DNA of 64,000 nt from Dipetalonema caudispina (GCA_013365325.1 JABVXV010000001.1:248001-312000); one strand, 5' to 3'. Positions 42,147-55,281 are shown, counted from the stretch's first letter. Numbers and translations are program-made. Notes: generated by a model from the sequence alone, not told the origin.

Positions 42147-43076
42147 CTTTTTAATCTCCGTTAATATATAAGCAAGCTCACATTAAATATGGAAACATTC
42201 CTATAAAAGGAAAGTTTTTTCAAAAAACTGTTAACTGTAAATAACCCATGTCCTGTCATAGTTTAAAGTCTTTTAAGATTAATAAATATTTTTTTAATAA
42301 AAAGAGATGTATTCAAGTGCTGCGATAGATAATCGTCCGTGATCGGAATATCATATAAGAAATGCATAGTTATTTAGGTTCATTTCAATCAAATAACTTT
42401 AAAATGAAATGAGAAATTGAGGAAAAAAAAGTGGGAAAGTAGCTTCGGTTGCATCAATGTGCGCTCATCTGAAAAAAATGAATGAGTGACTACACTCCAA
42501 ACTATCTCATATAAGCTGCAAAATATTTATATAAAGTTCTCCATATTATGTTATAAATGTATAAACAAATGCTTATATTTATTTACTGCGAAGTGAGAAA
42601 AATGGAATAAGAAAGATATATTTCCGAAGAGAGACACGTGAAGACAATTAAGAATGTATTTCAGATATTTCTTATTCTAGGGTAAAGGGCAAAGTATAAA
42701 GGTCCTAAAATAATAAGTAAGATAGGGAATGAAATAGCCAAGAGAATTTTATGTCTGAATTACAGACGAACTTGTACCTATCTAAATGACATTTCAAAAT
42801 AACATAAATGAAACGTTGTTAGAAATGTGTTACTCTTTAAAGAGTGTCAGAAAGAGGAAGATAGTATAGGATAATGTAGCTATTTAAAGATAGAAAGAAC
42901 AAAAAACAAAAAAGCCTCAACAAATTGTACTCTGATAGATACGACAATTTAGCATAGATGGATGCCCAAAACGAATTTTTGAAGTGGCTCATTCTCAGCT
43001 ATACACGTGTATATCTGTGTAATGGAAACATATCATTCTCATTCCCATATCAATGAGACTATTATACGAAACACTA

Positions 43077-43101
43077 CGCGATTGATTATAAATCAATCGC
43101 G
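43077..43101. repeat. Perfect inverted repeat (11-bp arms, 3-nt loop)
   Basis: CGCGATTGATT, then ATA, then AATCAATCGCG. The arms are perfectly complementary and the GC-rich ends stand out in very AT-rich surroundings. Each arm contains ATTGATT, a TAAT/TGAT-type homeodomain core. No gene is adjacent. Confidence 0.85.
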
Positions 43102-45418
43102 GTCTTCCCGATCAGTTCAGTGAGAAATCAATATTTAAATGAATGAATGAAAGAATAGTCACTCTTTTCGTACTACGATGTTCTTTTCATTTTCATCAAT
43201 CTATGATTCATCTATGAAAATGGAAGAAAAGAAAAGGGAAAGCTTGCATATTGGATAGATTGGAAGTGGGCAGAGTGGTGGGACTGAAGATGTTGAATTT
43301 TTCATACTTGAAAAACAAAATTATATAACTGCCTAAGCCCAAGCTTCATATCCCACATTTTAAAGCGAACTTCATATGGATGAAGGTATTCAATGAGTTG
43401 GGGATCCATGCTCGAAAAGCAAATTTCTACTTCACTGAAAAATTTTTGACTTTTATAAGATGGTTTACATATAATTCCATTCAATTAATTTTGTTTCAAA
43501 TTCAATTTTCTCAAGCATTTTTTATTGTCGCAAGAAATTTGTACCGAAAAATTAATGTTCCAAATAGTAATCAGCTGAAACAGAATGGAGGAAATCATTG
43601 ATGTCTTAAGAATATATTTCTCCGTCAGAAGGAACGGAATCTAACTTATTAAAAAATAACGTCTGTAGAACACAGCTGTGAGGAAAAATATGAAGTGAAC
43701 ACCATTACTTTGTTACCCAAAAATTATGTGTTACCTAAAAGCTAAGTACCTTATCACTACTTACTAAACATATTATTCCAATCAATTTATCACTCACTCA
43801 CATATATCATCCCCTGTATAACGTTCACTCTAAGAGCACGATTCTAGCATGAATTATTTCCTGATTAATAAGCTGAATAGAATCGGTAAACAAACAATAA
43901 CAATGTGCCCCAAAGGTGACCAATTCATTTCTGAACATGTTGCATTTGAGGATTGTTTACAACTGGAGCAAGTACTGCAAATTTCACTCTTGACTGGAAT
44001 TTGAATCGGCCATTCCAGTCAAGTCAGAAGTGCAGATCATAGTATCAAGCTATCTGAATATTAAGCCTGAAACTGGTGATATTTAGCTAGAAACCACATA
44101 GACGACTTCTCATGTTTAAGGGATGAAATCGAATTATTTAATACATCTTCGAAAATTGCGATACGAATAGGTTATGTAAGTATATCGAAATACTGCTCTG
44201 AGTTATAAACTTCCTTTTAACCGAATATCCCAAAACTTTACAAGCTACAACACACTAATTTGAACACAAACCTGACAAACTGTATTTCCATCTCTCAGAA
44301 TGCAATTATTATGTGACCGCAGCAACCCATAGTTCTTTCCACACGATCCGTCCCGAAATAAATGTCGCATAATGAATCAATAAATATCCTTATCAGCAAA
44401 CCAAGCTTCAGCGTAATGCTTCCAAACAAAAATTTTAACTTGGGCAATCGTTTATTGCAAACTATAGGATGTCAATTCAGACAAGTAATGGTTGTTTGAA
44501 AATTGGCGAAAACAAAAAAAAACTGAACCTACAATTCACTATAATCACTACAAAATATCTCACAACGTCCTTAACGGTTACAGTTACAGCAATATGCAAA
44601 TTATCTATACAACTGTTCGAACAAACAAATAAATATATAAAACATACAAATAAATAAAACATACTTCAACCTATTATCGTACCGCAGATGATTCTGAATA
44701 CATCAAGAAAAGAATTGCTTTTCTCAAGTTTAAACAAGATCTTTCCCAACAAGCTCAATAGTAAAAAGCTTTCCCTAAGGAGCATCAAAAAGAATCCGTT
44801 AATGCCCTGCTAAACCAAAATATTTATCTCGCTGTAAATGCGCCTAAACTTCGAAAATCATAAAGTCATCATAAAAAGGCACAAAGTATAAATGATAACA
44901 TAAACAAAGATATGTGAAATGATAATTTAACTACAAGTAAAACACGAGCTAAGCACATTCATAACCCGCCAGAGCAGTATTTTCACGATTATGCATAAAA
45001 TAAAAATGAGACTAAGGGAAACAGGAAGAAAATAGTAACATACTGTTGCAATTATTGAATTACAATATTATGCTTAAGCATCACGTAATTTTAGACATAA
45101 AATCTATGTGAGTTTTACGCTCTGTTTAAATGTTTGCAAGCCCTGTTTATGTTTTATGGCTGTTCTAAAAATTTATAACAAGATATTTTCGATCAATTTT
45201 ATGGACTTATCTTGGGCTATGAGTTTCCAATCGTTTGCTTAAACAAAATTTATCGTGCATAAGGCGAAACTTACAGCATATATTCTTCGTTCACTAAAAG
45301 TTAGCACAAACAATTTCCGCTACTAAAACGAAAGATCACTAAAATCAGAATCTTCAGGAAACCAAAAATTTCACAGTTATTCCAAAAGTAACAATATTTT
45401 TTAAAACTAAGAAACTGC

Positions 45419-45444
45419 AAAAAAAAAAAAAAAAAAAAAAAAAA
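45419..45444. repeat. A26 homopolymer (poly-T on the gene strand)
   Basis: A run of about 26 A on the plus strand, which is a T tract beginning 14 nt after the stop codon of the APC homologue on its coding strand. It is either a U-rich 3' UTR element or a slippage-prone tract. Confidence 0.85.
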
Positions 45445-45458
45445 TAGAAATCTTAACT

Positions 45459-48400
45459 TTAAACAGTAGTAACAAGCATTTGTTTGATAGCTTTTTTCCT
45501 TCCTGCTACTGATTGATTGTTACACTGCGTTCCACTGTCATTTTCAGTATCTGCCACTACAATATCTCTTTTGCCATCATTTTCTGGAATAACAGCAGCA
45601 GAGACAGCCTGTAAATGGAAATTTCCTAATTAAACAGAGTTACAACCAGCCATATACATCAAACAATTACTGATAATCTGTAACATTACGTACTCTTGAA
45701 ATCATCCCTACAATGTAGACAATCCAAGTCTCACAATACTACTAACCGAATTAAAGACAACTCTGCTTAGCTATATTTCAAACATATCTGCTGAGATTGA
45801 AAACTAGACAAACTACAATGAAAATTTTTTGAAAATGTTGTGCTTCCTTAAAATTTTAACAAATAGTAAAATATAATCCTAGTAAACATAGAAAGAGAAC
45901 CTTTTCATTAACATTTCTATGATTCAATGGCAATGTTTTAGTAGATCGGTTTTTAGTCAGTTCCTGAATGAGGGCAGTCTGGGGCTTGATCGTTTCATAA
46001 ATTGAACTAGCACAATTCTGGGATATTTTGGAAATACCCGAAGTAGCTGCTCGGTGTCGAAAAGTTGGAGCTCGTGGTATGCTGATTTTTGAACTTGATG
46101 ATGAACAAGATGTTGGAATAGGTCTAGTTTTCGGCAAGACTGATTGCTTAGATCTTGGTAAAGAACGTGCGTGATGTACACCCCGATCTTTACACTCCTT
46201 AAATAAGATATATATTTGACACGCAAATTTTTTTGAAGGGACAGAAATATCTAAAAACGAAACTCAGAAAATATTATTTAAATTTAAAATAAAAATTAAG
46301 GCAATACAAATAACAATACGCAAGCTTATCAAAGTAAAATAAATAAGTAGTATCACAAGCTCACTAGAAGAAGCAATAATCTTAAGTAAAGAACAAAATC
46401 GCAATTCAGTAATTTACTTGAGATCAACAGTTAGTAAAACCTTACCTCTGATAATTTTATAGCAACGTTACAGGAGTTCCGAGTCTTCGAAGAGACTGTG
46501 CTTGAACTGAAAACTTTCTCCTGCGTCGATTTCGTGATAGGAGCATTATGCCTGGGTGTTTTTACTGAAAAAAGTTTTGACCAAGAAGATTATCAGTAAA
46601 ACTTGACTTTAAACTTTTAAAAGCAACTTCTGACGAAAAAATCCATACAGCGGGATTATCCAAGAAGTCAAAAAAAAAAACTGTTTATAACTATACGATA
46701 AAATGAAACAAGCTTTATGAGAAAAGTTAATGCCCTCTACCATAACTATTAGTTAAATAAACCAGTTGTAGCAAACAAGAAGTTCTTAAATTTACTTCTA
46801 AAAATTCTAAGTGAAGGGAAAATTATAAAGCATGAAGTACCAGAGAATTTAGTCATCAATTTAGAAGAACTTATTGGTGTCGATGTTATTATCAGATTAG
46901 AGGGAGAGCTGTTTCGTGAACTACAGCTACTGAGCGGTGCCGGAAGTGTAAAAATTTCCTGCTGTGACAATTGTTTCTCCATATTTTTCTGAGCCAGACC
47001 AAACCGATTCGACAGGTTAGCTTGTGCATAACTGAAAAATGAATTTAGATACTTAAAATTTTTGGAACCGCGAATGGATATTAATTTTCTTTGTCGTATC
47101 ATTAATTTGTCCCCAAATCAGAAAATACCACAAAATCGAACTTGAACAAAGATAGAAACAACTGAATGATTTAAAACCACTAAAGACTCTACGGAGATGT
47201 ATAGAGAAATTCGGGAAGAGATTTTATCGTGAGCCAACTGAATGTAGAAGATGAATCATCGCTAGCATTACCACAGTCAATTTTTAAAAGAAATATAAAA
47301 CATGCCCATTATTAAGAAAAAACCTGTCGCACTAACAGCTAATCGAACATAGTAAACCCTGGAAAAAAAAAACCTCTCTTTCTGCACTGGCTTCACGACA
47401 GTTTGCTTGACAGTTTCTGACACAACGCTACAATCTATCACGAGCTGTTCCGCCTGAGACTCTTCATCAATATCTTGGGGCACATTTTTATCAACAGCCA
47501 CATTATTATCCGTCAAAGGACTGTAATTGTCTTCACTCAGTGTGTCGCTCTCCTAAATAAATTTTTTAATTCGAAGGAAAATGGAGAAATTGAGGAGGGA
47601 AAAGATATGCAAATCTCATTACCTCGTTGGTATCTTGATGAACCAACAACGAGGCATCTCGAACTTTCTCTGTGGTTTTCGGACTTTCCACAAACGAACT
47701 CCGGAGAGCTGCATCAAATAATGCAGCAGAATTTGATGCAGTGATTCTGTTTCCGAATTTTGTCTTCAGATTTATGCCGTTGGGCCTCGATTCCTTCGTA
47801 CGTAGGACGGAGCAACTATGCGTGAGATGAGTGTGCGAATTTGAAAGAACCGCATGAGAAGCACGTTTAGGGCCACCTGACGTGCGTGCGGTATCGCCCG
47901 TCATGGCCCTCGCTTTTTTTGGCGGTGAACCTACGCCTGACATATCATGTGTGGAGCTAGAACTCTGCGGTAGTACACTGGCAATACTCTGCAGCAAGAA
48001 ATCGTCGTTGTCTACTGAAATACTGGTTACTGTGAAAAAAGATGGTTCAACAATATTTCAAATGAAGAAAAAAGACTACTAAAACTTTAAGATTTTCGGA
48101 CTTACTTTTCACACTCGATGCTCTGGCTGTGGAGGCTCTTGAAAAATTGCGTCCTCCATTACTGCTGTGTTGTTTCAATGGTGATGGCTTCGGCTGCGCC
48201 TGTTCGATCATATCTGCTAGGAATTCCTCATTGATTTCTACCCTAAAATGGAAATTTGAAGATTTCGAGCCGATTATTTTGATAAAAGATTTTTTACGAA
48301 GATTTCCAAGTTCTTCTGACAATATTTCTCATTGTTCTCAGATTTGAATTTTGGGAAGCCTTAGTACCTCTTGGGCATCGCAGATTCAATTGACTGATTT

Positions 48401-51400
48401 AGCAGTTCAGAATCAGCGCGGCCCATGAAACTCCCATAATCATCATCTAAAGAATTCTCTTGCTCCGTGTTACCTGCAAAAAAATCACGCAGTAATGACA
48501 ATCTGAACTTTGGAATTCTGCAAGTACACTTGGGAATTATTCATAATTATTTAGCAAAGTTTCACTTAACAGAAAAACGATATGGACTGTAACTTTAAAA
48601 AACAATAATTTAAAGCAATTTAATCCAAAACTGTACACTATCCTCGAATATTGCCCTATTAAATATCAAAAAGTTCTTCTTATTGAATAATGTTCTGCAT
48701 GAGACGACAAAAATCTAGTCAATTCATGGCAGGAATTATCGAAAAACCAGTGTTAAAAAAGCAAGTAACTCACGCATAACTTATGGAATTATGGAATCTA
48801 TACCTTTTGCATTTCTATCATCTTTATTGCCAGAACTATTTTCGCCATTACTTGATTTCACTGCATTTGGTTTAGGAATTTCAAGTAGCACTTCCTTTGA
48901 TGGGCTTACTTCATCTCGAGTTTCATTTTCTTCGGTACTTGCAGTCATATCAAAATCTCGGGCGGAAAGTGTTGCTGAATCAGCTAATGGTACACACTGA
49001 GTGGGAGAATCAGGAATTTCAGTAGCGCTAACTGGGGAAAGGCGGTTACTATCAGCTGCCGAATTGTTACAACTGTTCCACGTGCTTCTTTCACCCTGCA
49101 AATGAATTCCTTCTGGAAAATACTAAAATTTTATCCTGAGGAACTGAAAACAGTAATGAGTGTAAATAATATTACACAATGCATATACTACTTTTTATTG
49201 ACCTAAGCAGTTTGCAAATGCATGTGTTTACTCAGTATTTGAAATATGGAAAAGAATTAAAAAAAGAAAGCTTTTTATCTCTTCAACTTCTTTTCAAATA
49301 ACTTGAGATTTCTTCTCCTATAATACCTTTCAAAATTAAAGATAATTTTGAATCTGTAAATATAATCTTTAACTGCATAAGTATAGTTTACTAAAAAAAT
49401 ACATGTGTGCTTCCTCAATTTAAAGTAATCGGAACCAGTACTTCCGCTTAGAATTGCAGAAAAATATGCACCGGAAAGAGAGACGAAAGCGACTGCGTAC
49501 TGGTACAACGTGTACATCGTACACTGTCCTCCACTTCGAAAGATGGATCGTCAGGTCTATTCAAGCTCCTCAATCCATCACTGTCACCGTTTTCACCATT
49601 ACTCAGATTAGGACTTTGCGGGCTTTCAATAGCAAATCCACATGTTGTCGTTGTAGAATTACTCATCATATCTTTTTGCTCCGGATGAATAGGATGTCTC
49701 ACAGCAGTGCCGCTAAAACATAGGTGGAACTAGTTTGAGAAACCGACTTTCTTAAATTTATCTCGATAGTCTGCGACAGGGATTTGACCTGCACGGACAA
49801 AAGTCATTTAAGTTATCCGAAACAAAAAAGATTTCTAAATCTTTATAAAACTTCCATGACTTTGTAATGAAAAAAAAAAAAAAAACTTACGATGGAGAAA
49901 ACCGTGCGGCAGTTTGCAACTGCTTAAGATACATATTACCATCATCTCCAACAGAAGATGCATTCGATACTTTACTTTTCTGGAAAAATTGCCGTGGAAG
50001 TGAAGCAAACTGTTCTTGATGATGTGAACGATCACCTGGACGTGGAGCAAATCCTTGCTGCATAGTGGAGGCACATAATGGAGACGAATAAGGAAAATAT
50101 TCAGTGTTCAATGTGCTGCTCATGTTACCGGCTAGTATACTTGTTGCGTAAGAATGAGATGAACGATATTTTAATAGCCGTGTGGAATCCATGTAAGATG
50201 GAGCAACTGAAGCCGTGCCATCGTACGATGATGACATACCTGCAAAATCTCCTCATGCATAATAATATAACGTTTCAGAAAAAATATGAAGATTAGTCTA
50301 AGATTACCATCGAAGCGATAATTGTGTGGCGATGTGCCATGTGTCGAAGAGTGAGGTGATGTCGGTACATGAACCCCAGAAGCATCGAACGAATTTAAGT
50401 AATTCAACACAGTCTTAACAGGATTACGAATATCGTCGCGTGTAGAATTCCGGAGATGATTCAACAACAACATGGCCTTGTGATTCAACCTAAAAAAAAT
50501 GTTTTTTGAATAAATATTCACTGCAAGCTAATTTGCTGACTGACAGTTAGACAATTTTAGGAAATCATAATGACAGCAATGAGGCCAGAAAACAAGGATA
50601 CACTTAAATGGGACGTAAATAAACAAATAGACAAACATACAGAAATTAATGCATCTTTAAAATTTATAGTTTCATAAAATTTTAAAAAAAGTGTTCGAAA
50701 AAAGTTTACACAATATGAGACCGCAACTGATGGCCTTTGGCAAGCAACTGCGACAGTATTCCCAAAACATTTCCTATCACAGTGAACGATGGACTATTCA
50801 ACAAGTCGATAAGGCGAAGCATCATCATATGAATGGCACTTGTGGATAAATACTGATCTGCTCCAACCACGGCCAAATACATCGATGCATACTTCAAAAC
50901 ACCAGTCGCTGGTTCAACTAGTACCTATAAATGGCAATATTTTTCTATATAAATACAGGGAATTTTGAGTCCAGTAAGATTAGTTTCTAATAAAATATTT
51001 AATATCACACATTGCGTTGATGCTAATTTAATTAGCTTAAGTTTGATGTGACGACTAATTTTTCCACCTAAAGCTAACATGTGACGTTTAGGTATGCGTT
51101 TAGGTGTAATTGCTACATGTAGAATATTTTAATAGAGTTATCCACGTGAGTATATTGTGTGAACCAATGTTGTTAAAGATTTTTAATTCACACCCGCAAA
51201 TTAGATGTGAAATGTTCAAAACTAATAAGCATCGGAAAGAAGAAATTAACACTTTGATTTCTATTGCTTTAATTCAGAGAATTTTGATATACCGTATGCT
51301 GCGCATCATTTGTTGACAATTCGATGAGCATTTCTAAAAAGCCTGGCTCTTCACAAAGAGCTTTTTTATTGTCTCGTGAATGTGATGCTAAATTCCACAG

Positions 51401-52821
51401 TGCAGAAAGTGTAGCACATAAACATTTCGATTCAGCGGTGCGATATGCACGCAGCGATGCTCTTACAAGTGCCGGAACTGACGGGGCTAATGTTGCACTC
51501 ATCTGTGCATCTGCCATCCAAGACAAATTTCGTAATAAACCAGCATAAACCTAAACAGAAACTGACTTCATGATAACACAAGAAGGTAGTGAAAACATTC
51601 AATGATGTGCAAACAAACAAATACGCACATGCGCCCACTACACAAATTGGCAAAATTATGCATAAAAATCGGAAACCTGAGCAAGACCATGGGAATCGTC
51701 TATAATTCTAATAGTATATTCTATAAGATTCGGATGCGAACACAGACGGCGTTTGCTTTGAGCATTTCCAAACGTTAAATTAGTTAATGTACTCGCTATT
51801 AGCTTCCTAATGGTACGATTCTCCACTGGACAATCAATATCAAAAGCATCTACTTCAAATACCAATAGCTCAGCAACCGCATCCAGGACACCTAAAGAAA
51901 AAAAATGCAGTATAAATGATGTGATATAAGAATGATAGCAAAGGTATCAAGTTTTGTATAAAAACTGTATATTTTGAGTCTTGAAATATAATCTAACACT
52001 ATATGAAAACTCAAACTTACCAACTACGGTAGCTAATTTACGGTATTCTTCCTCAAACGATTCCTTCATTATAGCTGTTAATGCGCCATGTATATGTGTT
52101 GCATAATTCGTACTGGAAGCAGAATTAACACTATGCAGATATCGTCGCAGCGCAAAAACTTGCTCTCTCACACAGTTAGCTGCTGGCAATATGTGTCGAA
52201 GTCGCCGTCGCCTAGGAGATTACGAAGTAATCTTAGCAAGATAGTACAGATCACTGTTCATTTTCAAATATCAATTACTTTTCCTACATTACTAAACAAA
52301 ACATGCTACTTATATGTAGAATATTGATTTTAAATAATAATTTAGCTCGTTCAATGCTGGTTCAGTAGATAGTGCTTTTCCCACTAGTCACAGCTAAATC
52401 GTAACTAGTATGTTTTACCAGTAGGTGAGACGAAATAAACATAGCAATTCAGCGATATCTAAACTTACCTATGATCGTCCGGTTCCTCATTTATTAACCA
52501 TTCCAACTGTCGATGGATTTTCTTCAAACGCTCATCTTCTCCATCTTGCGGAGTATTGTTACGAAGTGAAGTCAGTCTAGAAATTTGATAATCATTTAAT
52601 AAAGTTCGAATCAATATATTATTAATAACTATGGATATAAGAAGGAATTTGTAGTAATCTTTTTAGTGTTTAATTAGTATAATATGAAAAAAAAAGTGCT
52701 ACCGCAGGGAAGATAAAAGCGAAGCGATACGTTCAGCTACGTCCGGATCCATGTTTAAACAACTTCCATAATATGTTGCAGATGAGGAAGATGCGCTTTC
52801 ACTGACTTCTCCAGAAAGCAT
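45459..52821 (-). CDS. apr-1: Adenomatous polyposis coli (APC) homologue
   Basis: Wnt-pathway scaffold that binds beta-catenin and Axin and links to cell polarity. Eighteen exons: 52703-52901 (ATG at 52821), 52469-52576, 52021-52211, 51677-51891, 51293-51550, 50710-50924, 50308-50489, 49891-50239, 49472-49712, 48804-49095, 48368-48473, 48106-48242, 47623-48029, 47374-47552, 46841-47031, 46446-46564, 45901-46197 and 45459-45608. Phases close exactly, giving 1251 aa. Armadillo repeats occupy ~100-370 (RKLIASTLTNLTFGNAQSK, AGLLRNLSWMAD, CATLSALWNLASHSRDNKKA). A 20-aa beta-catenin-binding-type repeat (FEVEDSVRCTRCTSTQSLSS) is near 600-625. SAMP-like Axin-binding modules follow: LLNQSIESAMPK (~745), FLADMIEQAQPK (~765) and FLLQSIASVLPQ (~812). 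A Ser/Arg-rich basic tail ends KQMLVTTV, a class I PDZ ligand. The first exon is open 80 nt upstream of the ATG to an AG, so an additional 5' exon may exist. No N-terminal dimerisation coiled coil was found. Confidence 0.92.
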
Positions 52822-55281
52822 ATAACCCTGTAATATTTCTTGTACAAATGCTGCCGGAATATCAACATTGAATGAATGATTAAGAGCAGGAATGAGTGAC
52901 CCTTAGTGAGAAGAGACAAAGGGGATTGATAATATGTAGGAGAGAGAGAGAGAGAGAGTGCTGAAAATACCTTAATTCAATAATGATAACAGAGATAACA
53001 CTCATCACTGCCATAACCGACCGGGTTTTTCCAAATGAATTCATCGAGCCGGTTAGGGATCAACTAGCCAGAAGTTGAAAACCATACAATACTATTTCTC
53101 CTGTCCAATGGTATAATTTCACTTCCAGTATTAATAATGCTGATTGGATCATTTATCAGATCTCGACTTTTAGTATCCTCGAGAAATACTACACAATAAA
53201 TTGAATCAAAAAGAGTCGCTGATCACTATTGCATCGATATTCCAGGAATGATTGGTATCTAAAGATTAAGTTATCGGTGATTCAGTTTTACATGTGGTAT
53301 ACTCATCCTCATGATGTATTAATATTCACTTTATCATTTATCACTTCTTTGTTTATCATTATTCCATCATTCTTGTTTATTCGCTTTCAATAATTGAGCA
53401 GGAAGAATTTCAATATCCGTTCAGTCAAATTGGCTATTTGCTTATGTAAATCAAATTTGGATGTTAGAAAGAAAGGAGGAGAGATAAGAGAGGAAAAGGA
53501 TTAACTTAATTAGAGGTAATGATTAACAGATAGATAATGGTGATGCTTTTGAGAAAAGTGAAGGGAAGATTGTTAGTTCTTTTACTATCGTGACTAGTAA
53601 AGTCCCTATTATTGGAGTACTCATTGGGAAGAATCGGGAATGGTGAAATTTAACTGCACCGTAGAAGAGTGTGTCTACTCGCCACGCTTGGTACCGCCGT
53701 TCGAAAATACCAAAAATTGACCTATTTTCAACGAAATGGGTACCGTTCTTCGTTCATAGGGTTGGAGATTTCGCTGATGCGTTCGTTTGTATGGCTGGTA
53801 AGAGATGAGACCCGGGAGGTACCAGGTGCAAAGGGGTACGCGCAAACTAGCGAAAATGTCGGGAGGGAAAGTGGATAGAGAGGGAAGAGAGTTTCCAAGG
53901 TTCAATGACCGTTGTCGGGGGCGCCCTCCTCTTTTCTCCACGATCATGAGAACATTGTATGCAGTCATACATCCATCATGTAAATTGTTCTATCGCTGTT
54001 CGCAGAACTGAAAATCGGGCCATTTCGACGGTCAAATTCACTACCACTTGATTGACCTAACCGATCCCTATTGAACCTCTTTTAAAACTGAAATGATGAC
54101 AGAATTTGTGATTTTAGTTTCATCAAGTTTTCATTTTAATTTTAATTCTCTAACTCAAATTGCTAAAAGTATATTTTAACTTTAGTGTAAATTTCGCTTC
54201 CACAAAATGGATTACATGAGTAAAGTCTTCGAACTTTCCAGGGTAATAAGTTCGGGTCGTCATCCACCTAACGACCGTTTCTATGACTTTTCTCCTTATT
54301 TGAATGTTTTCTGACAAACTTCTGTTTTTCACAGAGTGATATAGTTCAAAGTTCCGTTATGAAGGAGATTTAAGACACGAACTGCTTCTTGACAAATCTT
54401 TCCTGGCAGGTTTTGAAACATCTCGAACTTACTCCAACTTTCTGAAGTACATAATTCAATTTCTACTCCCTTGATAGATATCCAAATAGAAATTGAAACT
54501 ACCGGATATAGGATAAGGGATGACTACGAGTTTTGATACAATAACAGGAAGTAATTAGGTGGTGCATAATAGGAATTGAATCGACAGACTGAAACTTCAT
54601 TATGCAGAGTAGGCGATGGTGAGAGTTGAAGAAGAGGTGGGAGAGTGGATCAGATGGGATTCATGAGTACCTGATTCATTTCTCGTGTGACCGTGAACTT
54701 GCACTCCTTAGGAGAAAGGGGTTAAACGGAGAGAGGGGTCTGGAGGGGGTATAAAGAGTGGTCCAGGGGCGGGGGTTTCAACTTGTTTTGCGAAATTCGT
54801 GACAACACCGCAGGATCCTTTGTGAACACGACAAATGATGTTGCGGAACGCACCATCTCAAATTTTACAACATATTTCGTCTTCCTACTCATTCTTCTTG
54901 TGAATGACTGGTAGAATAGTTGCTTCCTGTATCTTCCCCTTCAAAATATTAAGACATGGGACGCAGTAATCGAGTATATCGGGGGTTGACCTTCAAATAA
55001 ACAAAATATTCTCTCTGTCTCGGTAAGAATGAGGCATGCGACGACCCCGGGGGTCCTCCCACCCCCGCCCATCCCATTTTCTCGTCATTTTCAATTGTAA
55101 GAATTTCTTCGACAACAGCAGCAGCAAAGTCAAGAAGGAGGTGAAGGATATTCGAAGAAAATAAGGCCACCAGCCAACGACCTTTTGGTCAACAGCGCGT
55201 CGAAGAGCGGGATAGGACGAGGATGGGGGTCTGATGATGTCTTCTTATACCCCCTTTTACAAAGCATACACACCCTCTTTT
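52822..55281. other. Divergent intergenic region
   Basis: About 2.4 kb between the head-to-head APC gene (minus) and the helix-turn-helix gene (plus). The part from about 53.6 to 55.2 kb is clearly less AT-rich than the rest of the window, with G/C runs near 54720-54775 and 55040-55075. ORFs on both strands here lack splice context and domains. A shared or back-to-back promoter region is the natural reading. Confidence 0.55.
52940..52958. repeat. (GA)n microsatellite
   Basis: Short AG/GA dinucleotide run about 40 bp upstream of the first supported APC exon (CT-rich on the APC coding strand). Confidence 0.9.

Larger units (their letters stand above)
39657..45458. other. Gene desert between rab-10 and the APC homologue
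   Basis: About 5.8 kb without any exon chain I can support. The ORFs at 40700-41133 lie in a slightly less AT-rich patch but have no domain and no splice context. It contains a T16 run, a perfect 11-bp-arm hairpin at 43077-43101 and a 14-bp palindrome near 42831. It probably includes the rab-10 promoter and the 3' UTR of the APC gene. Confidence 0.5.

Noticed and set aside
47357..47374. Apparent 16-nt intron in the APC gene (GT, T tract, CCAG)
   Set aside because: Too short to be spliced. The longer intron to 47031 restores phase with a typical acceptor.
53669..54011. Opposed ORFs of 68-97 codons in the GC-richer region
   Set aside because: They are antisense mirrors of each other caused by fewer stop codons at higher GC, with no domain and no splice signals.
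54949..55170. Possible upstream APC exon on the minus strand (73 codons)
   Set aside because: No match to the APC N-terminus and no donor in the phase needed by the exon at 52901.
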